This document shows, in pieces, positions 1 through 9,865 of a DNA stretch of 33,634 nt; the first letter of the stretch is position 1; every line of letters begins with the position of its first letter. This DNA comes from an uncultured Croceitalea sp. (lineage in GTDB: Bacteria > Bacteroidota > Bacteroidia > Flavobacteriales > Flavobacteriaceae). Where the stretch lies: contig CALBVX010000001.1 in the NCBI GenBank assembly GCA_937969515.1, positions 1-33,634 of the forward strand, written 5' to 3'. Under the pieces are notes generated by a model, which had not been told where the DNA came from, did not search any database, and saw only the letters and a list, made by a program, of their open reading frames with translations. The position numbers were made by a program, and so were the translations under genes.

Positions 1-116
1 TGAAGGTTAGAGCATCAGTAAAGAAAAGAAGTGCCGACTGCAAGATTGTTCGCAGAAAAGGCAGATTATACGTAATCAACAAAAAGAATCCTAGATTTAA
101 ACAAAGACAAGGGTAG
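1..116 (+). CDS. rpmJ: 50S ribosomal protein L36, lacking only the A of its ATG
   Basis: The window opens on the second base of the start codon, so all 38 codons but one base are present. The product begins [10 protein letters not shown] and ends NPRFKQRQG, the typical L36 pattern. L36 is a small protein of the large ribosomal subunit. The zinc-binding form has ligands near positions 11, 14, 27 and 32/33. Here only Cys14 remains (Ser11, Asn27, Phe33), so this is the zinc-free form that is usual in Bacteroidota. The stop is 2 bases before rpsM, so the two are co-transcribed. Confidence 0.95.
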   Translation, partial: KVRASVKKRSADCKIVRRKGRLYVINKKNPRFKQRQG

Positions 117-118
117 TT

Positions 119-493
119 ATGGCAAGAATTGCAGGGGTAGATATCCCAAAACAAAAGCGAGGCGTAATTGCACTTACCTATATCTTCGGAGTTGGTAGGA
201 GCCGTGCTAAAGAAATTTTAGCAAAAGCTGGTGTTAGTGAAGACACAAAAGTTTCTGATTGGAACGATGATGAAATCGGGAAAATTCGTGACGCTGTTGG
301 TTCTTACACAATTGAAGGTGAGCTTCGTTCAGAAACGCAGTTGAATATTAAACGTTTGATGGATATTGGATGTTACAGAGGTATTCGACACAGATCTGGT
401 TTGCCATTAAGAGGTCAGCGTACAAAGAACAACTCTAGGACAAGAAAAGGAAAGCGTAAAACAGTTGCTAATAAGAAAAAAGCGACTAAATAA
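119..493 (+). CDS. rpsM: 30S ribosomal protein S13
   Basis: The 124-residue product starts [10 protein letters not shown] and carries the S13 signature [19 protein letters not shown] near residues 82-100, followed by a strongly basic tail. S13 sits in the head of the small subunit and contacts the P-site tRNA and the A-site finger of 23S rRNA. The length matches the family. It lies 2 bases after rpmJ and 12 bases before rpsK, in the usual bacterial order. Confidence 0.98.
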   Translation: MARIAGVDIPKQKRGVIALTYIFGVGRSRAKEILAKAGVSEDTKVSDWNDDEIGKIRDAVGSYTIEGELRSETQLNIKRLMDIGCYRGIRHRSGLPLRGQRTKNNSRTRKGKRKTVANKKKATK

Positions 494-505
494 TAGTTAG
501 GTATT

Positions 506-898
506 ATGGCAAAAGCAAATACTAAAACAACCAAGAAACGTAAAGTTATTGTTGATTCTAATGGGGAGGCCCATATCACAGCATCTTTCAATAACATTAT
601 CATTTCTTTGACCAACAAAAAGGGAGATGTAATCTCATGGTCTTCTGCAGGTAAATTAGGATTTAGAGGTTCTAAAAAGAATACACCATATGCTGCTCAA
701 GTAGCTGCTGAAGATTGTTCTAAGGTGGCTCATGAAGCTGGTTTAAGAAAGGTAAAAGTTTTCGTAAAGGGACCAGGGAATGGTAGAGAGTCAGCTATAC
801 GCTCTATACACAATGCGGGAATTGAGGTAACAGAGATTATCGATGTTACTCCAATGCCACATAATGGATGTAGACCTCCAAAAAGAAGAAGAGTATAA
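506..898 (+). CDS. rpsK: 30S ribosomal protein S11
   Basis: The product is 130 residues and ends with the S11 signature [15 protein letters not shown]. The internal stretch [11 protein letters not shown] (about residues 90-100) is also typical. S11 is part of the small-subunit platform near the mRNA exit. The N-terminus is Lys-rich ([13 protein letters not shown]), which is normal for the protein. It is followed by a 103-base spacer before rpsD, unusually long for this operon and apparently structured. Confidence 0.98.
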   Translation: MAKANTKTTKKRKVIVDSNGEAHITASFNNIIISLTNKKGDVISWSSAGKLGFRGSKKNTPYAAQVAAEDCSKVAHEAGLRKVKVFVKGPGNGRESAIRSIHNAGIEVTEIIDVTPMPHNGCRPPKRRRV

Positions 899-910
899 TT
901 AATCAATATG

Positions 911-970
911 GTTCGCCTTAGGCGGATTTTCACCGAAGGTGTACAAAAGATTATCGAAGGATAAGCCTTA
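911..970 (+). promoter_or_regulatory. candidate structured leader of rpsD (three consecutive hairpins)
   Basis: Seen: three short hairpins follow each other in the rpsK-rpsD spacer. They are 912-926 (TTCGCC/GGCGGA, loop TTA, with one G-U pair), 931-941 (CACC/GGTG, loop GAA) and 951-964 (TTATC/GATAA, loop GAAG). GCCTTA at 965-970 can partly pair with the 3' half of the first hairpin, which would make a pseudoknot. Known: S4 autoregulates through structured leaders in several phyla, and an S4 leader motif has been proposed for Bacteroidia. Inference: this is that type of element. No poly-T terminator is present, so translational control is more likely than attenuation. Confidence 0.5.
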
Positions 971-1001
971 ATTCATAATCACACTTTCATAAACTTAGAA
1001 G

Positions 1002-1607
1002 ATGGCAAGATATACAGGACCAAAATCAAAAATCGCACGTAAGTTTGGCGAAGCGATATTCGGAGACGACAAAGCCTTCGAAAAAAAGAATTACCCTCCG
1101 GGACAACACGGTAACAACCGTCGCCGTGGAAAAAAATCAGAATATGCAATCCAGTTAATGGAAAAGCAAAAAGCTAAATACACATATGGTATTTTGGAAA
1201 AACAGTTTAGAAATTTATTCGCTACTGCCAAAAGAAAAGAAGGTGTAACTGGTGAAGTGCTTTTACAATTGTGTGAATCTCGTTTAGACAATGTTGTTTA
1301 CAGAATGGGTCTTTCTTCATCAAGAAGAGGGGCGAGACAATTGGTATCACACAGGCATATTACAGTAAATGGAGAGTTAGTAAACATTCCATCATATTCA
1401 TTAAAACCCGGCGATGTTGTTGGTGTTCGTGAAAAATCAAAATCTGTTCAAGCTATAAATGATTCCTTGGCGAATAATAGTAGCGTTTACGAATGGATTA
1501 CATGGAACAGTGAGAAGAAAGAAGGTGCTTTTGTGAGCATTCCTGAAAGACTTCAAATTCCAGAGAACATCAAAGAGCAGTTAATCGTCGAGTTATATTC
1601 TAAATAA
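1002..1607 (+). CDS. rpsD: 30S ribosomal protein S4
   Basis: The 201-residue product begins [16 protein letters not shown]. The S4 RNA-binding domain is visible at about residues 92-155, with [21 protein letters not shown] and the following [17 protein letters not shown] turn. S4 is a primary 16S rRNA binder that nucleates small-subunit assembly and often represses its own operon. No zinc-binding cysteines are seen in the N-terminal domain, so this is the zinc-free form. The gene lies 18 bases before rpoA. Confidence 0.98.
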   Translation: MARYTGPKSKIARKFGEAIFGDDKAFEKKNYPPGQHGNNRRRGKKSEYAIQLMEKQKAKYTYGILEKQFRNLFATAKRKEGVTGEVLLQLCESRLDNVVYRMGLSSSRRGARQLVSHRHITVNGELVNIPSYSLKPGDVVGVREKSKSVQAINDSLANNSSVYEWITWNSEKKEGAFVSIPERLQIPENIKEQLIVELYSK

Positions 1608-1625
1608 AAACAACACTAATCCAAT

Positions 1626-2618
1626 ATGGCACTACTTAATTTTCAGAAGCCCGATAAAGTTATAATGATAGACTCGACAGATTTCGAGGGGAAATTCGAA
1701 TTTCGCCCTTTGGAGCCTGGCTATGGATTAACTGTTGGGAACGCATTACGAAGAGTACTACTTTCTTCTCTAGAAGGTTTTGCAATAACTGCAGTACGAA
1801 TCGATGGAGTTGAGCATGAGTTTTCGGTTATCCCGGGCGTTGTTGAAGATGTGACGGAGATAATCTTAAATTTAAAACAAGTTCGTTTTAAAAGACAGAT
1901 TGATGATGTTGAAAGTGAGACAGTTTCTGTTTCGTTGAGCGGAAAAGATAAATTGACCGCTGGTGACTTTCAAAAATTTATTTCAGGGTATCAGGTTTTA
2001 AATCCAGACTTGGTTATCTGTAATATGGATGCTAAGGTTTCAATAAACCTAGAAGTAATTATTGAAAAAGGACGTGGTTACGTTCCTGCGGAAGAGAATA
2101 AAAAATCTAATGCTCCAATAGGAAGTATTGCGGTTGACTCGGTTTACACACCGGTCAAAAACGTAAAATATAGTATTGAAAACTTTAGGGTAGAGCAAAA
2201 GACCGATTATGAAAAGTTGGTTTTTGAAATCTCTACTGATGGTTCTATCCATCCTAAAGACGCTTTAACAGAGGCGGCTAAGGTTTTAATACACCACTTC
2301 ATGTTGTTTTCAGATGAGCGTATCACGTTAGAAGCTGATGAGATAGCGCAGACCGAGACTTATGATGAAGAATCATTGCACATGCGTCAACTATTGAAAA
2401 CCAAATTGGTCGATATGGATTTGTCAGTTCGTGCGCTAAATTGTTTGAAAGCTGCGGAAGTGGATACTTTAGGAGATTTGGTTTCTTTCAATAAGAACGA
2501 CTTAATGAAATTTAGAAACTTTGGAAAAAAATCATTGACCGAATTAGAAGAACTAGTGATTAACAAAGGACTTCAGTTTGGAATGGATTTGGCAAAGTAT
2601 AAATTAGATAAAGATTAA
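1626..2618 (+). CDS. rpoA: DNA-directed RNA polymerase subunit alpha
   Basis: The 330-residue length is normal for alpha. The N-terminal domain (about residues 1-230) contains [20 protein letters not shown], the dimerisation and assembly segment. An acidic linker leads to the C-terminal domain (about 250-320), with [20 protein letters not shown] and [11 protein letters not shown] helices that bind UP elements and activators. It is co-transcribed with the ribosomal protein genes on both sides, linking polymerase and ribosome supply. Confidence 0.98.
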   Translation: MALLNFQKPDKVIMIDSTDFEGKFEFRPLEPGYGLTVGNALRRVLLSSLEGFAITAVRIDGVEHEFSVIPGVVEDVTEIILNLKQVRFKRQIDDVESETVSVSLSGKDKLTAGDFQKFISGYQVLNPDLVICNMDAKVSINLEVIIEKGRGYVPAEENKKSNAPIGSIAVDSVYTPVKNVKYSIENFRVEQKTDYEKLVFEISTDGSIHPKDALTEAAKVLIHHFMLFSDERITLEADEIAQTETYDEESLHMRQLLKTKLVDMDLSVRALNCLKAAEVDTLGDLVSFNKNDLMKFRNFGKKSLTELEELVINKGLQFGMDLAKYKLDKD

Positions 2619-2677
2619 ATAATCATATTTTGCTCTCCGCAATAACGGATTTGGTAGCAAGATGATAATATAGAAAA

Positions 2678-3178
2678 ATGAGACACGGAAAGAAATTTAA
2701 CCACTTAGGTAGAACAGCAGCCCATAGAAAGGCAATGCTTGCTAATATGGCATGTTCTTTAATTGAGCACAAAAGAATAAACACGACCGTTGCAAAAGCA
2801 AAAGCTTTAAAGCAGTTTATTGAGCCATTGATTACAAAATCAAAAGCTGAAAATAATCAGACTATTGAAAAAGGAACTCACAATCGTAGAGTTGTTTTTA
2901 GTAATCTGAGAGATAAGCATGCTGTAACCGAATTGTTTGGCGATGTTGCTGAGAAAATTGGTGATAGACCAGGTGGTTACACTAGAATCATTAAGTTGGG
3001 TAACCGACTAGGTGATAATGCAGATATGGCAATGATAGAGTTGGTTGATTACAATGAAATCTATAACGCAGATAAACCTGCTAAGAAAACTACGAGAAGA
3101 AGCAGAAGAGGTGGTGGAGCCAAAAAGGCAACCCCAGCACCAGTTGAAACAACAGCAACTGATGACTCAGAAGAATAG
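2678..3178 (+). CDS. rplQ: 50S ribosomal protein L17 with extended basic/low-complexity tail
   Basis: The first 115 or so residues are a standard L17, starting [21 protein letters not shown] and including [11 protein letters not shown]17 lies near the peptide exit tunnel of the large subunit. At 166 residues the protein is about 40 longer than the E. coli form. The extra C-terminus is a Lys/Arg stretch ([15 protein letters not shown]) followed by Ala/Pro/Thr-rich and acidic residues, an extension common in Bacteroidota and probably disordered. It is the last gene of the operon, followed by a clear terminator. Confidence 0.97.
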   Translation: MRHGKKFNHLGRTAAHRKAMLANMACSLIEHKRINTTVAKAKALKQFIEPLITKSKAENNQTIEKGTHNRRVVFSNLRDKHAVTELFGDVAEKIGDRPGGYTRIIKLGNRLGDNADMAMIELVDYNEIYNADKPAKKTTRRSRRGGGAKKATPAPVETTATDDSEE

Positions 3179-3206
3179 TATGTTAATTACTAGTTTAAAA
3201 TACATT

Positions 3207-3236
3207 AAAGGATACGCTAAAACGTATCCTTTTTTT
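3207..3236 (+). terminator. intrinsic terminator of the ribosomal protein/rpoA operon
   Basis: A perfect 10-bp stem (AAAGGATACG / CGTATCCTTT) with a 6-base loop is followed by a T run. It lies 28 bases after the rplQ stop. It also argues against a TTG start for carA at 3245, which would sit almost on the T run. Confidence 0.9.
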
Positions 3237-3265
3237 ATGTTTTTTTGTTAAATTTTATTTACGAT

Positions 3266-4378
3266 ATGAAATATCACACAAGAAAAAAAGCACTTATATT
3301 ATTACAGGACGGGACTATTTTTTATGGGAAAGCCGTAGGAGATAGAGAAGGAACTGCATTTGGTGAAGTTTGTTTCAATACTGGTATGACAGGTTATCAA
3401 GAGATTTTTACAGATCCTTCATATTATGGACAGCTTATGGTGGCAACTAATGCGCATATTGGCAATTATGGAACACATGAAGATGAAATTGAATCAGATT
3501 CTATAAAAATTGCTGGTTTGATTGTCAAGAACTTCAGCTATAACTACTCTAGACCAAGCGCAAATGCTAGTTTGTTGGAATTTCTTGAAAAAAACGATTT
3601 ACTGGCAATCTCTGATGTTGACACTCGGGCCTTGGTGAGTTACATTAGAGACAACGGTGCGATGAATGCGGTTATTTCTACAAGGGTTGACGATATTGAA
3701 GCTTTAAAAGCAGAATTAAAAGAAGTGCCAAGTATGAAAGGTTTAGAGCTGGCCTCTAAAGTTTCAACTAAAGAACCTTACATCTATGGTGATGAGAATG
3801 CAAAGTATAAGATTTCTGCTTTGGATATTGGTATCAAGAAGAATATTCTTCGAAACCTGGCAAAACGCGGTGCATGTGTGAAAGTTTTTCCATTCGATAC
3901 TTCTAAAGAAGAAATGACTGCTTGGAACCCCGATGCATACTTTATCTCGAACGGACCAGGTGATCCTGAGCCTTTAACTGAAGCTATTGAAACTACCAAG
4001 GCCCTGTTGGAATTGGATAAGCCTTTATTTGGTATTTGTCTAGGGCATCAGGTATTGGCACTTGCAAACGGAGTTTCTACCTATAAAATGCATAATGGAC
4101 ATAGAGGTATAAACCACCCTATTTTAAATCTGATGACGGGTAAAGGTGAAATTACATCTCAGAACCATGGCTTTGCTATTAATAGAGAAGAGGCTGAAGC
4201 AAATGGTGATCTAGAGATTACACATACCCATCTAAATGATTACACGGTAGCCGGACTAAAGTTGAAGGGTAAAAATGTATTTTCTGTTCAGTACCATCCA
4301 GAAGCAAGTCCTGGGCCGCATGATGCAGATTATCTTTTTGATCAATTTTTCGATGCCATAAAAACAAGTGCTAACTAA
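3266..4378 (+). CDS. carA: carbamoyl-phosphate synthase small (glutaminase) subunit
   Basis: CarA hydrolyses glutamine and passes ammonia to CarB to make carbamoyl phosphate for pyrimidines and arginine. The N-terminal domain has the typical LLQDGTIFYGKAVG and FNTGMTGYQEI. The C-terminal class I amidotransferase domain has the nucleophile in GICLGHQ (Cys258) and the His/Glu pair in YHPEAS (His344, Glu346). I chose ATG 3266 (370 residues); an in-frame TTG at 3245 would add seven unconserved residues and lies against the rplQ terminator. No carB is in the window, so the two subunits are encoded apart. Confidence 0.96.
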   Translation: MKYHTRKKALILLQDGTIFYGKAVGDREGTAFGEVCFNTGMTGYQEIFTDPSYYGQLMVATNAHIGNYGTHEDEIESDSIKIAGLIVKNFSYNYSRPSANASLLEFLEKNDLLAISDVDTRALVSYIRDNGAMNAVISTRVDDIEALKAELKEVPSMKGLELASKVSTKEPYIYGDENAKYKISALDIGIKKNILRNLAKRGACVKVFPFDTSKEEMTAWNPDAYFISNGPGDPEPLTEAIETTKALLELDKPLFGICLGHQVLALANGVSTYKMHNGHRGINHPILNLMTGKGEITSQNHGFAINREEAEANGDLEITHTHLNDYTVAGLKLKGKNVFSVQYHPEASPGPHDADYLFDQFFDAIKTSAN

Positions 4379-4471
4379 AACGTTGTAGTTTATTTTTAGG
4401 TTATTATCAGGTAGTTATGTAGTTTTCTTTAAGGCTAAAAGAGCGTCCTTTCGTATCTTCGTTCTTCTTAA

Positions 4472-5788
<1,317 letters not shown>

Positions 5789-5820
5789 AATTATTTCTAT
5801 AGTGTAAAAATTGAATCATA

Positions 5821-5850
5821 GCCTTTCTTCTTTTAGAAAGGCTTTTTTTT
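5821..5850 (+). terminator. intrinsic terminator after eno
   Basis: The stem GCCTTTCT / AGAAAGGC (8 bp, perfect) with loop TCTTTT is followed by eight T. It separates eno from the glycogen-synthase-like gene. Confidence 0.9.
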
Positions 5851-5903
5851 GAACTATAGATAATGTATATTATGCTTCGAGACCAACTAATTATAGAAAG
5901 GAT

Positions 5904-7439
5904 ATGAATAGTTTTCTTTTTGCAGCAGCTGAGAACGATGGTATAGCCAATTGCAAAGCTGGCGGAATGGGAGATGTAGTAAGAGATGTTCCCAGACAAA
6001 TCTCTGAAAAAGGAGATAAGGCCCATGTGGTTGTTCCTTCTTATGGTAGGTTACACCAACAAGGGGTCTTAAAGACCAAGTTGAACTTTTCGCTTCGCGG
6101 GATGGTTTATACTGCTGATTTGTATGAGGTTAAACCGAAAAAAGAGTATCCAAATGTCTATCATTATGTTGTTCACCATCCCGAAATAGAGGCGGGGGGT
6201 ATTGCACATATTTATCATGATGACCCCGAAGAGCCTTTTTATACAGATGCTATTAAATATTTTATTTTTTGTACTGCGGTAGCCGAAGCTATAAAAAAAG
6301 GGGCCTTCGGTAAATTAGATATTGTTCACCTTCACGATTGGCATTCTAGTTTATTGCTTTTTCTTAGAGAATATCATAGAGGTTATGAGAATCTTAGAAA
6401 AATAAGATTTGTCTATAGTATTCATAACCTAGCGATACAAGGTATCCGCCCTTTTGAAGATAATTATTCTTCTTTACGAAATTGGTTTCCTGATATTCCT
6501 TTTGATGAAAAAGGCCTTATTGATTACAGGTATCAAGATTGTATTAATTTAATGGCAGTAGGCATCCGTTTGGCAGATGCCGTTCATACAGTGTCTCCCT
6601 CCTACAAAGAAGATGTAATGAAGCCAAGTTCACCACCAGAATTTATCGGAGGTGAGGGCTTAGAGAAAGATTTGCAACAGGCCGATAAAGAAAATAGACT
6701 TTTTGGTATTCTTAACGGCTGTAATTACAAGAATATTAATGTCGAAGAAAAAGGCCAAATCTATCGAAATACGGTTAAGGCCCTTTTTAGCTGGCTTCAA
6801 GAAGAGTCAAAAAAATATAAAGCTGATTTTTTGGCCCATACCGGGGAGAAAATTATGCAATATGTAGATAACGAACCAAAGTTTATTGTTTCGAGTGTAG
6901 CTCGATTAACGGAACAAAAATTCTATTTTTTTAAACGTTCTCCGGAGGCTTTCGTTGCTATCTTAAAAAAGCTAGAGAAAATAGATGGTATTTTTATCCT
7001 TCTTGGAACTGGAGCCCCAGAATATGAAGAACTATTTAGGGATATCAGTTACAAGCACAAGAACTTCATTTTCACAAACGGACAATCGGAGAATTTGATT
7101 GATTCTATGTATTTAGAATCTAATCTCTACTTTATGCCAAGCCTTTTTGAGCCATGCGGAATCAGTCAAATGCTCTCCATGCGAAACGGAAATCCCTGTT
7201 TGGTTCACCATACGGGCGGACTTATAGATACCGTTAAGCATATGAAAACAGGTTTTGGTTTTGATGGGGACTCTTATGACCAAAAGATTAAAAATATGCT
7301 TTCCACTTTTGATATTGCGTTGGATATTTTTGTAAACGATAAACCAACATGGAAAAAGATTCAAACTAACGCTAAGAAAGCACGATTCACGTGGCAAAAA
7401 TCAGTAGATGAATATTATAAGGTTCTTTATAAAATGTAA
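5904..7439 (+). CDS. glgA: glycogen/starch synthase-like GT5 glycosyltransferase
   Basis: Seen: a 511-residue protein with the N-terminal nucleotide-sugar motif KAGGMGD (Lys18-), HLHDWHSSL, IHNLAIQG, a C-terminal Rossmann segment with ARLTEQK (Arg334, Lys339), the acceptor/donor motif SLFEPCG (Glu416) and HTGGLIDTV. These fit family GT5, which adds ADP- or UDP-glucose to an alpha-1,4-glucan. Odd points: the usual TxQKG reads TEQKF, and no glgC, glgB or glgP is nearby. The gene is alone between two terminator-bounded core genes. The synthase call is fair; the substrate is uncertain, so the gene symbol is provisional. Confidence 0.75.
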   Translation: MNSFLFAAAENDGIANCKAGGMGDVVRDVPRQISEKGDKAHVVVPSYGRLHQQGVLKTKLNFSLRGMVYTADLYEVKPKKEYPNVYHYVVHHPEIEAGGIAHIYHDDPEEPFYTDAIKYFIFCTAVAEAIKKGAFGKLDIVHLHDWHSSLLLFLREYHRGYENLRKIRFVYSIHNLAIQGIRPFEDNYSSLRNWFPDIPFDEKGLIDYRYQDCINLMAVGIRLADAVHTVSPSYKEDVMKPSSPPEFIGGEGLEKDLQQADKENRLFGILNGCNYKNINVEEKGQIYRNTVKALFSWLQEESKKYKADFLAHTGEKIMQYVDNEPKFIVSSVARLTEQKFYFFKRSPEAFVAILKKLEKIDGIFILLGTGAPEYEELFRDISYKHKNFIFTNGQSENLIDSMYLESNLYFMPSLFEPCGISQMLSMRNGNPCLVHHTGGLIDTVKHMKTGFGFDGDSYDQKIKNMLSTFDIALDIFVNDKPTWKKIQTNAKKARFTWQKSVDEYYKVLYKM

Positions 7440-7492
7440 ACCTATTTTCTTACTTCAAGTATTGTTAAGAATTCTCCAAAATTGAAGGGCAT

Positions 7493-7525
7493 TATTGTTA
7501 AAACCTTTCCTTTTTCGTAATTTTA
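7493..7525 (+). promoter_or_regulatory. candidate Bacteroidota-type promoter for gltA
   Basis: TATTG at 7493-7497 and TAATTTTA at 7518-7525 are 20 bases apart, close to the Bacteroidota -33/-7 pattern (TTG, 19-21 bases, TAnnTTTG). The last G of the -7 box is replaced by A. The distance to the gltA ATG is 32 bases. Confidence 0.35.
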
Positions 7526-7557
7526 ACAGCTTATCATAATAACTATAAATCATTTAA

Positions 7558-8841
7558 ATGTCGGACAAAGCAACACTTGAATTTGAAGGAAAAAAGTATG
7601 AATTCCCGGTTATAAAGGGAACGGAAGATGAGTTGGCAATCGATATTAAAACTTTGAGGGGAACTAGCGGAATCGTTACCATTGACCCAGGTTACAAAAA
7701 CACAGGCTCTTGTGAAAGTGCAATTACTTTTTTAGATGGTGAAAAAGGAATTTTACGTTACCGCGGGTACTCAATTGAAGAACTTGCCGAAAAGGCTGAT
7801 TTTCTTGAGGTGGCCTACCTTTTGATTTTTGGAGAGCTGCCAAACAAAGAGCAGTTGGCTGCCTTTCATTTAGATATTAAGAACGAATCTCATGTAGATG
7901 AGGAAATGAAAAAGATTTTGGACGGTTTTCCAAAGTCTGCTCATCCAATGGGTGTATTATCTTCACTTACGAGTGCCTTAGTGGCATTTAACCCTGGTTC
8001 GGTCGATGTGGCTTCCAGCGATGCTATGTACAATTCCATTGTGCGTATTCTGGCCAAGTTTCCGGTATTGGTTGCTTGGGCTATGCGCAAGAAAATGGGA
8101 CTCCCTTTAGATTATGGGGACGATTCTTTAGGTTACGTTGAGAACATTCATAAAATGATGTTCAAAAGACCGAATCAAGAATATAAAAGAAATAGAGTGG
8201 TTATTGATGCGTTGGATAAGTTACTTATTCTACATGCTGACCACGAACAAAACTGTTCTACATCGACCGTGCGAATAGTTGGTTCTTCTCATGCGGGATT
8301 ATTTGCTTCCCTTTCTGCCGGTATTTCGGCATTGTGGGGCCCATTGCATGGTGGTGCAAACCAAGCCGTATTAGAAATGTTAGAAGCTATTGAGGCCGAT
8401 GGCGGTGATACCAAAAAATATATGGCCAAAGCCAAGGATAAATCAGATTCTTTTAGGTTAATGGGCTTTGGGCATAGGGTCTACAAAAATTTTGACCCAA
8501 GGGCAAAGATTATCAAGAAGGCCGCTGATGAAGTTTTAGGGGATTTGGGCATTAACGACCCTATTTTAGATATCGCCAAAGGACTAGAGAAAGAGGCGCT
8601 TGAAGACGAGTACTTTGTAAAAAGAAAGCTTTATCCAAATGTAGATTTTTATTCGGGCATTATTTATCGTTCGCTGGGCATACCTACGGATATGTTCACG
8701 GTAATGTTCGCTTTAGGAAGATTGCCGGGGTGGATAGCACAATGGAGAGAGATGCGTCTGCGTAATGAGCCTATTGGTAGACCAAGGCAAATTTATGTAG
8801 GTGAAAACTACCGCCCTTTTGTTGGCGTTGACAAGAGGTAG
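7558..8841 (+). CDS. gltA: citrate synthase (type I)
   Basis: Citrate synthase condenses acetyl-CoA with oxaloacetate at the entry of the TCA cycle. The 427 residues match the hexameric type I enzymes. The catalytic residues line up almost exactly with E. coli: His264 in GPLHGGANQ, His306 in GFGHRVYK and Asp363 in NVDFYSG. His229 lies in HADHEQNCSTST. The N-terminal extension (about 1-40) found in NADH-regulated type I enzymes is present. It has its own likely promoter and a downstream terminator, so it is a single transcription unit. Confidence 0.98.
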   Translation: MSDKATLEFEGKKYEFPVIKGTEDELAIDIKTLRGTSGIVTIDPGYKNTGSCESAITFLDGEKGILRYRGYSIEELAEKADFLEVAYLLIFGELPNKEQLAAFHLDIKNESHVDEEMKKILDGFPKSAHPMGVLSSLTSALVAFNPGSVDVASSDAMYNSIVRILAKFPVLVAWAMRKKMGLPLDYGDDSLGYVENIHKMMFKRPNQEYKRNRVVIDALDKLLILHADHEQNCSTSTVRIVGSSHAGLFASLSAGISALWGPLHGGANQAVLEMLEAIEADGGDTKKYMAKAKDKSDSFRLMGFGHRVYKNFDPRAKIIKKAADEVLGDLGINDPILDIAKGLEKEALEDEYFVKRKLYPNVDFYSGIIYRSLGIPTDMFTVMFALGRLPGWIAQWREMRLRNEPIGRPRQIYVGENYRPFVGVDKR

Positions 8842-8866
8842 ATTGCTACCTTAATAAAAACAATAA

Positions 8867-8897
8867 AGCTCTTTTATCTAATAAAAGGGCTTTTTTT
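8867..8897 (+). terminator. intrinsic terminator after gltA
   Basis: An 11-bp stem (AGCTCTTTTAT / ATAAAAGGGCT, one G-U pair) closes a 3-base loop and runs into seven T. It lies 25 bases after the gltA stop. Confidence 0.88.
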
Positions 8898-8935
8898 ATA
8901 CCAAAAAACGAGTTTATTTTATAAAAATTTTTCAA

Positions 8936-9850
8936 ATGCTTCAGTTGAACATTAACAATGAAACTTCGCCTTTAAAAGCTGTGGTGCTTGGTACTGCTGA
9001 AAGTTGTGGCCCAACACCAATACCTGAGGAAGCCTATGACCCTAAGTCTTTAGAGCATATTCTCGCTGGAACTTATCCTACAGAAGCTGATATGATTGAA
9101 GAAATGGAAGCCTTTGCGAAAGTATTTGAGAAGTATGGTGTAAAGGTTTATAGGCCATCTGTTTTACACGATTGTAATCAGATATTCTCTAGAGACATCG
9201 CTTTTGTAATTGGTGATAAATTGGTGCATGCCAATATTCTGCCCGATAGGGAAAAAGAGTTTCAAGCGATACAGCATGTAATAAGTGAAATAAAGCCAGA
9301 AAATATCATATATCCTCCTGAAGAAGTGCATATAGAGGGAGGGGATGTGATGCCTTGGAACGATTATATCTTTGTAGGCACGTATACCGGTTCAGATTAT
9401 CCTGATTATATAACGGCCCGAACAAATAAAGAAGCAATAGAATTTTTAAAAAAACAATTCCCAAACAAAACTGTAAAGTCTTTTGAACTAAGAAAATCCA
9501 ATACGAATGCCAAAGAAAACGCTTTGCATTTAGACTGTTGTTTTCAGCCTATCGGAAAAGATAAGGCCATTCTTCATAAAAATGGATTTTTGGTTGAAGA
9601 AGAGTATCAATGGCTTGTAAATTATTTTGGAACAGAAAATATATTTGAAATAACGGCTGAAGAAATGTATCAAATGTTTAGCAATGTATTTTCAATATCA
9701 CCTGAAGTTGTAGTTTCCGAACGTAACTTTACTAGACTAAACAACTGGCTTAGAGGTCAAGGTTTTACCGTAGAGGAAATCCCCTATGCTGAGATTGCCA
9801 AACAAGAGGGGCTTTTACGATGCAGTACCTTGCCCTTAATTCGCGAATAA
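8936..9850 (+). CDS. arginine deiminase-superfamily (dimethylargininase/amidinotransferase-like) protein
   Basis: The 304-residue protein has the landmarks of the pentein-fold guanidine-modifying enzymes: FSRDIAFV (Asp87), HIEGGDVMPW (Glu134, Asp137), ALHLDCC (His198) and a C-terminal catalytic cysteine in LRCSTLP (Cys296). Members hydrolyse or transfer the guanidino group of arginine, methylarginine, citrulline or agmatine. No signal peptide is seen, so it is cytosolic. The exact substrate cannot be read from sequence; dimethylarginine dimethylaminohydrolase-like is the usual label. It is 15 bases before ctlX and almost certainly co-transcribed. Its position after gltA fits my memory of other flavobacterial genomes. 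Confidence 0.8.
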   Translation: MLQLNINNETSPLKAVVLGTAESCGPTPIPEEAYDPKSLEHILAGTYPTEADMIEEMEAFAKVFEKYGVKVYRPSVLHDCNQIFSRDIAFVIGDKLVHANILPDREKEFQAIQHVISEIKPENIIYPPEEVHIEGGDVMPWNDYIFVGTYTGSDYPDYITARTNKEAIEFLKKQFPNKTVKSFELRKSNTNAKENALHLDCCFQPIGKDKAILHKNGFLVEEEYQWLVNYFGTENIFEITAEEMYQMFSNVFSISPEVVVSERNFTRLNNWLRGQGFTVEEIPYAEIAKQEGLLRCSTLPLIRE

Positions 9851-9865
9851 AGAAAAAGTATTTAA

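Noticed and set aside
3045-3251. A 68-codon plus-strand frame overlapping the end of rplQ and its terminator
   Set aside because: It is out of frame with rplQ, crosses the terminator and encodes a low-complexity shadow of the rplQ tail.
3245-3265. TTG start for carA, giving seven extra residues
   Set aside because: It lies just after the rplQ terminator T run, the extra residues are not typical of CarA, and ATG 3266 gives a standard N-terminus.
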